Shown here piece after piece: positions 1-12,746 of a stretch of 64,000 nt of DNA. The first letter of the stretch is position 1. The number at the start of each line of letters is the position of its first letter. Both the position numbers and the translations under genes were made by a program. Source of the DNA: Mycoplasma sp. NEAQ87857 (GTDB taxonomy: Bacteria; Bacillota_I; Bacilli_A; Mycoplasmatales; Metamycoplasmataceae); NCBI RefSeq assembly GCF_009792315.1, contig NZ_CP045542.1, forward strand, positions 1,054,001 to 1,118,000, read 5' to 3'. The notes beneath the pieces are model-generated. The model did not search any database, had not been told where the DNA came from, and was given only the letters and a program-made list of their open reading frames with translations.

Positions 1-20
1 TCGGCACTAGTAGAGAATAA

Positions 21-50
21 AAAAACTAGAGTTTAATAACTCTAGTTTTT
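21..50 (-). terminator. Hairpin terminator after the large surface-protein gene
   Basis: Two 11-base arms (AAAAACTAGAG and CTCTAGTTTTT) pair perfectly around a short loop and end in a T run on both strands. The hairpin lies about 40 bases past the minus-strand stop at 89, so it probably ends that transcript. It could also end a plus-strand transcript entering from the left edge. Confidence 0.75.
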
Positions 51-88
51 ATTTTATATTTAGGGCGTATTATATTATTTGTGAAATT

Positions 89-3000
89 CTAGCTTGATAC
101 ACTTGAACTACTACTTGCGTCTGCAGCAGGTGCAGCTGCTGGAGTAGGTGCTGATGTGCTAGAAGTAGACATTGTTGAAGTACTTGTTGATGATGGAGAT
201 GTAGCAGGACTAGTTGCTGCCCCCCCACTTTCTGCTGGAGCGACAACGGCTGCTGGTTGAGCAGTACCTAATTTAGTTTTTACTTCATTAAGTGTAGCTA
301 ACTCAGCTTCTAATGATTGTAAAGCGGCTTTAAGGTTTTCTAAAGCTGTTTTATTATCTTTTAGAACACCTTCATTTCCTGTTCTATTTCCATCTGTTTC
401 AATTTTAGTAATTGCTGATTTTGTGTTAGCAATAGATGATTTTTGTGTTTCAATTAATGAATTTACAGCTGTAATTGCAGCTTCATTCATTTTTACTTGA
501 GCTGTTACAATAGCTGTAGTTGCTGTATCATAATCGTCTTTAGTAGGAGTTTCTGATTTAACTTTAGCACTTTCTAATTCTGTTGCATATGTAGCAGATG
601 CAGTTTTATTTAATTTTGCATATAAATCTAATAGATTTGCTGAATTTGCATAAGCAAGAGCTGCTTCATATTTAGTTTTAGCATCATATCTAGCTTGTTC
701 AGCTTGTGCTTCATTGTAAATAGCGTCAAATTGTGCTTCAGTTTTACCATATTGCATTAGGTTATATTCTGTAATAGCATTAGCTTTAGCAATAAGTGGT
801 GCTTTTCATTCTGCAGGCATTGTTAAAGCATTAATTTTGTTAATTGTTTGTGCTTTTAAGTATTCTAATTGTTCTTGACCATATGAAGCTCTTAAAGCTG
901 TAACTCTTTCGTATGAATCATTTAATGTTAATTTTAATTCATTAACCATTGGTGATTGAATTTGATTTTTGAATACATCGTTTGGTTCAATGATTCCTTT
1001 TGAAGCTTGATCTTTAATAGCTTTAATCATCGTTTCTGTAGGATTTGTTTCACCAAGAGCCATTAATCCTGCTTTAATTTCATCATCTGATAAAGTAGGT
1101 ACTTTTGTTGTGGTGAATCCAACACCTTTTACAACAGCTACAATTTTTTCAATTGTATTTAATGCTTCAGGTGTTGCGTTATCTCCATTAGGAGCAAACA
1201 CAGCTAATAGAGCTTCGTTTAATTTATCTTTAATTGATGAAACTTGATCAGCAGTTAATCCACTATCTGTTTTATCAATATTTACTAATAATTCTTTTAC
1301 ACTGTTAAATGCTTCAGCAGCTACTGATAACATATAAGCTGGATAAATATTGTCATTTACTAATTGTAATGTTTCAGTAACTTTGTCATTTACTTTTTTA
1401 GCAGCTGTAGTAAATTCATTTTCCATTGTATATGTTTTAGATTTTGTTTGTTCATCATTAATTAATGTTTTAAGTGCATTAACAACTGATGTAACGTTTG
1501 TTGTGCTTAATGGTGGTTGAGCTAATAATTGAACTAAACCATCTGAGAAGTATAATGCACCTGTAGGGTTAGTAAATAATTCATTTGCTTTATTGATTGC
1601 TTCAATTAATGGTTTTGCATTCTTGTTATATGTGTCTTGTTTTGTAGCTTCTTCTACAACTTTATCAACATCTGTTTTAAAGTTTGTATTTGTTAAGAAT
1701 CCTTCAACTGCACGAACTTGAGTAATGAATCCTGCTTTTTCTTCATCTGTTAAATCTGCTAATGCATTAATTTTATCAATAGCTTTATCTTGGTTTGCTC
1801 TAGTTAAGTATGCATTTGCTGTTGATTGTAAAGCATCAAAGTTTGCTTTTGCTTTAGAAATATTAACATCTGCGTATGCAGTTACCATAGCTGTTTCAAA
1901 CGCTTGTGTTTGATCAGCTACTGCAGGCATTGTATCTGCAGGTTTAACAACTTCTGCTTTAACCGCTTCTAAGTTTGCATTGTTTAAGTATGTAGTTAAT
2001 GCTGTTAAAGCTGCTTGTTTTAATCCTTCTAAATCTGCATCTGCAGTTGTTGGAGTATATGATTCATCTTTTCACATTCCAAATACTGCATCTTTAGCAG
2101 GAGTAATGAACATAGTTTTAATGTTTTCATTTGTTGCTTTAACAGCTGAATCTAAAGCTGCGGATAATGTTTTAGTACCATCTTTAACTTGTTCTTCTGT
2201 TAAAGTATTAGCAAGTAATCCTTTAGCTGTAGCAATTGCTGCAACCACTTTTTGATTTTCTGCATTTAATTTTGAATCATTTTCATCCGCAGGAGCAACA
2301 TATAATTTTCCTTGTTCAGAAATTGCAGCTTCTGCTTTAGCAATTTCAGCTACTAAAGGAGCAATAAGTGTTTTTCTTGCTTCATTAGCAGCAACTGCTT
2401 GTTGGTAGATTTTTTCTAATTCATTTTGTAATTGGTCATTTGATGGTAGTGCATCCATTTGTTTGATGTAAGCTTGTTTATCACTGTCTAATAGTGAATC
2501 TAATGCATTTACTTTAAGTTTGTATTCTTCTTTTAATACGTTTAAGTAAGCATTAGCTGCTGCTTGAGTTCTGTTGTAAACTTCTAAGGCACTAATTGAA
2601 CTTGAAGCGTTAGTTGCTGCTTGAGCAAAAATTGTTTTAGCATTAGCAACACTTCTAGCAACATTATCATTATATTGAGAAATAATTGGTTTTAATTCTA
2701 ATCCTTGAGTTAAAGCATTAACTGCTTCTTCAGCTAATTGACGTGTTTCAGCTGATAATTTTTCATTTGTAGAAGCTTTTAATAAGTTTCCTAATACATC
2801 TGCATTAACTGAGTATCAGTTTTCTTTAATGCTGTTGTATGTTGTATCAGCATTTTGAATTAAACTTTCTGTTTGAGTAATAGCTTCTTTTAATTGATCA
2901 GCAGTTACTCCTTTAGTGTTTAATAACACTCTGTTTGAAACTACTTTTTGTGATAATGTATCATAAACAGTAGGTTTATCTCCTCCAACAGTTACATTAG

Positions 3001-3505
3001 CTTCAGGAGTAATGTAGTATTTTCCTGTTGGGTTAGTTGTATCAATAGCTAATTGATTAGTAATTTCAGTTAATTTGCTATTGTATGTTTCAGCATCTTT
3101 AATTCCTTCTAAAGCTGCTAAAAGATCTTTTTCCACTTTTGTGAATTTTTCTACTTCTTTAATTGAAGTATTTAATGTACCAGCTTCAGTGATTGCGTTT
3201 TGAAGTTGTGTACGTAATGCTAAGTTTTGTTCAGTTGGAATAACGAATGATAAACGTTCTTGTGCTTGAGCAACGAACTTGTTAATTCCATCAATTAAAA
3301 CTTGAGCTTGTGCAGGTGTTACCTCATTTTTAACATTGGTTCTTGGTGGAGCAATCGGAGGCACAATTGGAGAAACGGGATTAGAAGGGGTTTGTCCTTT
3401 ATCATTTGCTTGACTTAAAAGTGTAGCAAGTACAGGGACAGCAACCAGAGCTCCACCTCCCACGATTCCAGCACCTAATATAAGTGCTACTTTTGATTTT
3501 TTCAT
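89..3505 (-). CDS. Large surface-anchored protein with GA/FIVAR-like helical modules
   Basis: One 1,138-residue frame with TGA read as Trp. The ATG at 3505 follows an AGGAAA ribosome site; an in-frame start five codons upstream is less likely. The N-terminus is basic, then a Gly/Ala/Val-rich membrane segment without a lipobox Cys, so it is probably an uncleaved anchor or signal peptide. A Pro-rich linker follows at about residues 40-65, then long helical sequence. Three segments near residues 330, 580 and 890 share a pattern like KINAL-LT-K-I-Q, resembling GA/FIVAR modules of adhesins. The last 50 residues are rich in Ser, Thr, Ala and Pro. The gene is monocistronic, between terminators. An adhesin or host-protein binder is inferred; I recognise no named protein. 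Confidence 0.8.
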
Positions 3506-3581
3506 AATATTTCCTTTCAAAAATATTCAACAATTCTTGAAATTAATCTTATTTAATTCTTAAGAATAAATTGCAATTTGA

Positions 3582-3603
3582 ATATATATATATATATATA
3601 TAT
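3582..3603. repeat. (TA)11 dinucleotide tract upstream of the surface-protein gene
   Basis: Eleven uninterrupted AT units, followed after one T by three more, lie about 80-100 bases before the ATG at 3505. This is the expected promoter zone of that gene. TA tracts of about this length in a promoter spacer switch expression of the Vmm surface protein in Mycoplasma mycoides, so slippage-driven phase variation is plausible here. Confidence 0.85.
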
Positions 3604-3629
3604 TATATATAAATTTAAAATTAAAAAAA

Positions 3630-3663
3630 GTGTAGCAAGCTTTATAAAATTGCTTGACTACAC
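3630..3663 (-). terminator. Terminator of the MIB-ATPase-MIP operon
   Basis: GTGTAG-CAAGC pairs with GCTTG-A-CTACAC around an AT-rich loop, with one bulged A. On the minus strand the stem runs into seven T residues. It lies about 50 bases after the stop of the second MIP gene. A smaller hairpin, CTAAAATAA/TTATTTTAG, overlaps that stop codon. Confidence 0.8.
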
Positions 3664-3715
3664 AAGTTTATTATTAGTAGTTTTTTAGTATATTTTCTTG
3701 CTAAAATAACTTATT

Positions 3716-6700
3716 TTAGTAGCCTTGTGGGAATAAAGCTGTTGTTCTGGTTCCGTCAGAGAAACCATTTTTATAAATAAGTCTTAAATTATCTCTAAAT
3801 GAATGAGTTTGTTCAGGGAACAGATTTTTATCTGTTCCATCAATTAAATTATATGCATATATAGTTCCAATAGGAGTAGAAATATTTGCTGTTTGTAAAA
3901 ATGGAGCAAAGGTAGCACTTTTTAATAGATCACCAAATTTAGTACTTTGAGAAGTATTATTATAAATACCTACAATTTCTCCAAAATCATTATACGCAAC
4001 TGAACCACTAGCTCCAAAGAATAATGATGAGAATCTAATGTTATAGTTAAATCCATAGAAGTCTACAAATGGTCTATTTCATACATCAGTATAAATAGAT
4101 ATATTACCTACTTCAATCTTACTATTAGCATCATTTGTAGAATAAGCAAAAGCATCTACGTTTTTTGGCGGTCTAAAGTAACTTATAGTATTACCATTTC
4201 TTTCAGTAGGATTATTTTGCATTCATAAAGTTGTACCATCAGTATTTCTTGGATATCCTGCAATATAAATATTTTTAGCATTAGATAATCCAAAAGCATA
4301 TTCAGGATTAGTTTGAGATAAATCTCTTCCTTTAGATAAGTAATCTAAAGTCATAAAGTTTGAACCAGTTAATGTATTTGGTAATCCTGATTGTTTGGTT
4401 CTAGCTATATAGTTATCTACTGCAGATACAGCTTTATTAATTCAACCTCTAAATGTTTCATCAGCATGATCTAAATCAACATCAAATTCAATAACTCCAA
4501 AGTCTGTATAGAACGGAATTTTCTTATTGGTTAATTTATTATATCCTTCTACTGCTTCAGAATCAGGGTATTGTTGTTTATAAGTATTTCATAAAGTATC
4601 AATCATTGGTTTAAATTGATTATATGCTTTATCAGAAATATAATCTACTGCTGCAAACACTATTTGTGGAGATGAAGTATATACATTTGGTGTATAAGTA
4701 GTACTGTTATAAGTACTACTAAATCCTCTATCGGTGGTAAAGAATTGTTCACTTCCATAATATTTAACACTTCCACCACGTTGATTAATAAATTGACTAT
4801 AAGATAAATTAGGTATAGATGCAAAACTTGTAGGTGTATGCTCAGTTTTACCTAAAGCTACACCTGCAGGTGTATTACCTGTAGGATCAACATAGTTTAA
4901 TTCATTTAATACTTGTTGACTATTAGCATTACTAAAGTTTCCTAAAACGTGTAAGTTAGTAGCGATAAATAATTTGTATTTATTGGTATTGGTATATCTA
5001 TGATAATCTAATAATCAACCAGTACCTTGATTATTAGATAATATGTCATTTGAAAGAGTAGGATCGTTTAATCTTGTTGGTAATTGAAGTGAGAAGGTTC
5101 TGTCATAAATTTCTTGATAAATAGTTTCTGCAGAAACAAATTTACTATTGTATCTACTAATATAATCAGGATAAGAATTTTGTTTAGTGTAATTTTGATT
5201 AAAGAATGGTGGAATTACTGGTGGTTGAGGTGGATTTGTTCCTCTGTTGTTTTCTCCCCCCCCTTGGTTTGATGATCCCATGTTAGAGCTTCCGCCTTGG
5301 TTACCGTTTTCAGGATGAGAATTTTCTCTAGTGTTTCCATTATCACCTTGATTATTTCCGCCTGGATTAGTATTTCCTGGTTGATTTCCATTTCCTAAAC
5401 CATTGTCATTTTTAGGTTTTTCAATAGGGTTAGGGAAAACAGGAAATTTCTGATCTTTATTCTTTTTGTTAACAGGACTATTTGAAGAATCAGTTTGATT
5501 TTCTATATCAGTTAATTGACGTTTTAAGTTAGATAATCTATTATCTAAGTTGTTTAAGCTATTTTGGATAATATTTTGTTTATGTTCAAGTTTAACTAAT
5601 TCTCTTTTTACTTCTTTGTATGCATTGTTTTTATCATTGTATTCTTGATAATCAAAACGATCATTAAGTAGTTTGATGCGGTTTTTTAAGTTGGTAATTT
5701 CAGTATTGTCAGTTGAAGGATTGTAATTTCTTAATGAATTAGTTAATTCAGTTCTTTGTTGTTGTAAAGAAGTTCTTTGAGTAGTTAAATCTTGTTTAGC
5801 AGTAGTTAATTGAGTTATTTTTTGTTCAGCATCAGCAATTTCTTGATCTAAATTAGTGTTTTGTTGATTGTAAGACTCTAGTTGTCTTTCTTTAAAAGCT
5901 AAATCATTTTTTAAACTTGATAATTCATTATCAGTTTGAAGAGATTGATTTAATTGATCTAATTCTTGTTGTTTTTGAGCAATTTCATCTTGTAATGCTT
6001 GTATTCTAGCACTTTTATCAGATTGGTCATTATTATCTAATACTCTAGTATTTTGTTTAATAATGTTGTTAGCTTGATTTAATTGATCTCTAGCTTCAGT
6101 AAGTTTTGAGTTTAATAAACTATCAAAATCACCTAAGTTAGAGTTGTTTGAACCTATAACATCATCAATTGGTTTTAGTTTTTCAATTTCTTTAGCTAAA
6201 GCAGCTTTTACAGGTTCAATTTGAGTTTGTAAATTAGTTCAAAAAGTACGAATTTCTTCTGTTTTTTGATTAATAATAGCTTGTTGATTAGATGTTAAGG
6301 TTAATAATGCATTACGAATTCTTTTTCTTTGGATACTAGAACTAATAGCTCCAGATATTGGTTGTCTTCTTGTATTTTCATTAAATAAAGCAAGAATAAA
6401 ATATCTTACAACTTCTATGAAGTTGTTTAATGATTCATTATAAACAACTCCTATTGAAGAGTTATTAACAGAAGTATCAAATCAATCTAAAACATAAGTA
6501 TCAAATAAACTTGATACTTCTGGATTAGAAGTAAAGGTGGTATTAATAAAGTTTTTAATAAAAGTTTTTACAGTAGCTATACTAGTAAATAACTCTTGAT
6601 TGAGTGTAATAGTTTCAGTAATATTGGTAATTTGAGATTCTAATTGAGCTTTTAATTGTTTAGCTTTAGCAAGATTATCTCTAGCATTAGTTATAGCATT

Positions 6701-7402
6701 ACTGTCTGAAGAGGTTAAATTTCTTAATTGATTTTGTAAATCTCTAATTAAGGTATTTAAAGTATTGATTCTTCTTCTATTATTAGCAATAATTTCTGAT
6801 GAATTTAAAGGAGTAGATGCTTCTTTAGTTTGAATTTTTTGTTTTAATTGATTAATTTCTGTTTGTAATCTAGCAATTGCAGTAGTATTAGAAGTTTTAG
6901 TTCTTTTATTTCTTTGAATCAAATTATTATTTGATTCAATATCATTATCTGCTTGGGTTATTTTAAAATTAATTGTTTGGATATCGTATTCGATATTTTT
7001 GATTTTTTGATTAATCGTTTCTACTTGAGTTGCAGAGTCTTTAGATAATAATGCTTTTAAATCATTAACTAATTTCTCTTTTTCAGAGTCTAAAGTATTA
7101 TATTGAGCTTGTAAAGGTTCAAATAATTTATAAGCTTCTGCAACTTTAGTTTGTTGATTGATTACTTCTCCTTTAATAGTAACTAAATCTTTTTTAGTAG
7201 TTTGAATATCAATTAAAACTTTAGCGATATCATTTTTAATTTCACCAATTTTGATTTGGTCATTTGTGATTGTGTTATTTTTCTTATCTTTACTTAGATC
7301 ATTTGTAATTTGATAATTATTGGCACATGAACTCAAAATCAAAGAACCGCTAAGCACATTAGCAGCAATTAAAAATAAGGCTTTTTGTTTTAAGTTCTTC
7401 AT
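3716..7402 (-). CDS. mip: MIP-family immunoglobulin serine protease (DUF31), long coiled-coil form
   Basis: A 1,228-residue lipoprotein with TGA as Trp. The signal peptide ends in a lipobox (LILSSC, Cys26). Residues about 35-650 are Lys/Glu/Gln/Asn-rich heptad-like sequence, predicted coiled coil. A Gly/Asn/Pro-rich linker follows, then a DUF31 serine-protease domain. It carries ATNLHV (His818), DFGVIEFD (Asp967) and GASGS (Ser1132), the expected triad. MIP proteins cleave antibody heavy chain after capture by MIB. The gene starts 10 bases after the first MIP gene stops, with AAAGGAT as ribosome site. It is longer than the roughly 800-residue neighbour because of the stalk. The DUF31 assignment is firm; IgG as substrate is inferred from context. 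Confidence 0.87.
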
Positions 7403-7412
7403 ATCTTATCCT

Positions 7413-9839
7413 TTATTTATTGTTATTAAATTTGTATTCATCAGGTACTGTATTTAAACCATTAGGAAATAAATGTGTCTTAAAGGTTGATTCGGGATAA
7501 ATTTTTAACAATTCTTGTCTATATGAAGTTCTTTGATTTCTACCTCCTCCATATATCAAGTCATATTGTTCAAGATTATAATCACCATAAGCTCCACTGT
7601 AATTAAATCCATTACTTCTAAAAGCTTGACTAATCGAAACTTTAGAATTACCAAAACTATCTCCTGAACCATAAGTAATAGCAAGCAATCTATTATCTCC
7701 AGTTCTTACACTGCTTCCACTAGCTCCTTGAAGTGGTTGTCAAGCACTTAAAGAATAACCTAAACCATAGTTTAAGTATGCTCTACCTTGATAATCTCCA
7801 CCTTTTTCTTTAAAGTTTCCTACATCAAATGCAGGTTCTTCTTTATTGTTCTGAATAATAGGGTTAGTAATAAAGATATCAGTAATTCCACGGTATTGAG
7901 CATAATTTCTAAGACCTAAAGAATTGCTTAGACCATATCCTTGATCATTGAATGTAATAGAAGGATCTTTAGGTTTATTAACTCATAAACTAGTTGTGAA
8001 TCTTAATTGTTTCTTTTGTGATTCTAATCAACCAGTTTGATCTATTTGGTTATCACTTGCAGCATTAGGGAATCCTAAAGCATAAAAATCAGTATTAATT
8101 TTTTCTGTTTTAACATTTCTACCATTAGTTAAAGTTACATTTGTAGGTTGATTTTGAAGTTGATAATATTTTTCAAATAAATCATAATTAGCAAATTTAG
8201 GTTTTTTGTCTTCAGGTCAATTAGCAAAGTTATTGGTTACTAATTGAGCATAGTTAGAAGCACTTAAAGCAGTTTTTTCAGTAGCTACTCCTAATCCTTC
8301 AGGTGTTAAGCTTTCATTACTACGATATTGTAAGTTAGTTTGTTTGCTAAAATCAAGTTCTAAAATAGCAAAATCTGCCATTTCTTGTAATGGGGCATAT
8401 TTACTATTAGCAGATAAATATGAACTAGGATTAATATTTAAGAAGTTTACTCCAGCATAAACTATATTAACTTGATCAGGTCTTAATTCAAAAGTATCAA
8501 CACTAAAGGCTTTATCAGTAGTTTCTAAAGTTTGATTTAAAGGTGTATTTTTGTTAAAACGATTAATAGTAATTGAATTGGTTTGTCCTTTAATTTTTGA
8601 AGTAGCTACTTTATAAGCATTATTAGCCTCAGTATATTCATCAGTTGCAGCTTTTTCTTCTTGTGAAGCTTTTATATATTGATCACTATTTTGACCATAT
8701 TTTTCAGCATCAAGCATTTTATATAATGCTTCATAGTACTTATCATAAGCAGCCTTTAACCTATCAAACGCAGTAGTTAATTGATCTGCTTCTTCTTTTA
8801 ATTTTGGAAGATTAGTATAAGGATATTTAGGATCATTAGCAGCTTTAATTAAAGCAATGGCAACATGAAGGTTAGTTGCTACATATCATTTAGTTGGATA
8901 ACCATTTGACATATCTTTTGGATCAGTACTATAATCCAAGATTCAAGCAGTACCAAATTCTAATCTACCAGGACTTACATTTTCAAATGGTGCTTTTTGT
9001 TTTGAAGGTGTTAATTTGTTATTTGCAGATTGTATTTCTATATTTAATGCACTTACACGTTTAGATAAAGCATCTAAATCATTATTGTAGTTATTAAATC
9101 CTATTGAAAAACTTTGAAGTAAGATGTCTTTATATTTTTCATTAGGTACATATCTAGCTCTACCACGATCAATTCTATCAGCATTAGGACCATAAGGTTT
9201 TTTACGTAAGTATTGACCTACAGGATTTAATTCTAGTTTGTTGTCATTTTTGATGACACTAAAGTTTTTGTAGTATGAATCTTCAAAGAAAGAAAAATAT
9301 TTGTTTTTAGCAATATTATTGAATTTTGAAATAGTAGCTTCACTAAATTTATCTGGTGAAAAAGGTTCATTAGTAAATTGATTTTTTAATTCTTTTAAAT
9401 AAGCTTTTTCATATTGCTCATATCTTTTTAATTCTTTTTCAATATCATTATAGTTTGGTTGATCTGGATTAGTAACATAGTTTTCAAGTGTGTAATCAGG
9501 ATTTAATATAGGTCCATTAGGTGTATCTACAACTGGTGGTTTTGGTCTATTATCAATGGTTCCAGGATTTCTTCCACCATTTCCTGGGTTTCCTCCAGGA
9601 TTTCCTCCAGGATTGCCTCCAGGGTTGTTCACTACGTTATCAGGATTTTTTGGATTTGAATTACCTGGTTTTTGATCTCCTGGGTTTTTTGGTTTATCAC
9701 CTGTTCCATTACCAGGATTTGTTGGTTTATCTCCATTATTTGGAGCAGTTGTTTTGGTATTAGCACATGCTATAGCGGTTAATGAAGCACAACCACTAAA
9801 AACAAGTAAAAAAGTTTTTAATTTATTTTTAATTTGCAT
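7413..9839 (-). CDS. mip: MIP-family immunoglobulin serine protease (DUF31) lipoprotein
   Basis: An 808-residue lipoprotein in one frame with TGA as Trp. The lipobox is LTAIAC (Cys25), followed by a Gly/Asn/Pro-rich tether with repeated NPGG units to about residue 105. The DUF31 protease region contains ATNLHV (His325), an ADFAILELD segment (Asp489) and GASGS (Ser707), the motifs expected for the catalytic triad of mycoplasma immunoglobulin protease. The ATG at 9839 is chosen over an in-frame GTG at 9848 because AGTAGGTGA lies at good distance before the ATG. The beta-like gene stops 9 bases upstream, so translation is probably coupled. It likely cuts host IgG held by the MIB protein of the same operon. 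Confidence 0.88.
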
Positions 9840-9848
9840 GATTATCAC

Positions 9849-11206
<1,358 letters not shown>

Positions 11207-11207
<1 letters not shown>

Positions 11208-12745
11208 TATTTAACCTCCATTTTTTGAATAATTGTTGCTAATTCATCTTTTGATAAAGGAATAAATTCAGCAGCAGGTTTAATATTTCAATTTAAATCT
11301 TGACTTTTAGCAAATTCATCAAGTCTATATGTAAAGTAGTTTTTAGCTAAAGTATCATTAGCTTGTTTTTGGTGTAATAAGTTGCTAAAAATCTCTCTAG
11401 CAGTAGCATTAACTTTAATTAAAGCATCAATGAATTTTAAAGCTAAAGGAATGTCTAATACTCCTTTAAATACACCTCAAGCAATTAATTTTGAAGTTAA
11501 AAACATAGTATCTTCTGAATATACTGATACACCTTTTTGGATAAACATATTTTCAACTAATGCACCGTTAGTAATTAAGCTATTAGTTTCATCATTTAAG
11601 TCATATTTTAATGAAGCAAGTTTAATTTGTCTCTTGTATGCTTTATAGATTTTTCCAACTTCACTAGCTACTTTAGAAATGTGAGCTTTTTGAACATTAC
11701 CCCCAATTCTACTTACAGATAAATCAATATCAACTGCAGGTAATTTAGCTAAAGCAAATAATTCACTATTAGTTACAATTTGACCATCAGTAATTGAAAT
11801 AATGTTTGAAGCAATTAATGAAGTAATATCATTTTCAATAGTTTGAAGAATTGGTAAAGCAGTAATTGATTTTTTACCTTTGAATTTACCACTTCTTTCT
11901 AATAATCTAGAATGAGCAAAGAACATATCCCCAGGGAATGCTTCTTTACCTACTGGTTTATTAGTTAATAAAGCAATTTCACGATAAATGTTTGCATGAG
12001 CACTTAAATCATCAAAGATAATTAATACATCACTATCACTTACAATATTTTCTGCATGAGCCATACCAACATATGGAGCTAAAAATTGATCAAATGGACT
12101 ACTTGAAGTTGCTTCAATAATAAAAGTATAATCCATTGCTCCATTTTGTTTTAAAGTTTGATAAATGTTAGCAACTTGAGATTGTTGTTGTCCAATAGCA
12201 ACATAAATACATTTAATGTTTTTACCTTTTTGGTTGATAATAGTATTTAACGCTAAGTGAGTTTTACCAGTTTTTCTATCTCCAATAATTAACTCTCTTT
12301 GACCTTTACCAATTGGAATTAATAAGTCAATTGATACATAACCTGTATGTAATTGTTCTTCTAATGGTTGATATTCTAATAATCCATTAGGTTTATTAAA
12401 AATTCTACTTTCTGTTTGATAATAACTATCACTTAGTTGATAGTTATTTGGGAATAATACTTGGTTTGAAATGTTTAAAATAGTTCCAAAAATGTTTTTG
12501 TTAGTTTTAATTACCCCTTCAAAAGCGATAGGTTCTACTGCTTGACCAATTAAAGATTGAGTAATATCACCATTAAATAAACAATAAGCTTTAGTTTTAG
12601 TTGCTGAAACTAATAATAATTTATGTCCTTGGTTGTCATTAACTAATTGGAATAACTGGTTTTGTTTGTAATTAAATTCACCAGTTAGCTCTAATACATA
12701 ATCAAAAATCGCACTAATTACTGGTAATTTTGAATTAGCTTTCAT
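11207..12745 (-). CDS. F1-like ATPase alpha-like subunit (Type 2/3 cluster)
   Basis: A 512-residue relative of F1 alpha. The P-loop reads GDRKTGKT at residues 155-162, where ordinary alpha has GDRQTGKT; the Gln-to-Lys change marks it as divergent. An N-terminal beta-barrel-like region precedes the nucleotide fold and a helical C-terminus follows. The start follows TAGGAGGTAT and lies one base after the stop of the 3-TM protein. The stop overlaps the beta-like start. With beta-like it should build a hexameric head. The atpA-like order alpha then beta is kept, but gamma and epsilon come first, unlike the standard atp operon. Confidence 0.88.
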
Positions 12746-12746
12746 T

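Noticed and set aside
89-3505. Series of broken genes or pseudogenes along one frame
   Set aside because: All breaks are TGA in the same frame with conserved sequence across them. TGA is Trp in mycoplasmas, so these are single intact genes; the same holds for MIB, MIP, argS, valS and the transposase.
9560-9630. Short tandem repeat encoding NPGG units as a phase-variation site
   Set aside because: Units are few, in frame and inside the coding tether; a change in number would alter length but not switch expression.
9521-9763. Plus-strand Leu/Phe/Tyr-rich open frame
   Set aside because: It is the reverse of the Gly/Asn/Pro-rich tether of the MIP lipoprotein and has no ribosome site.
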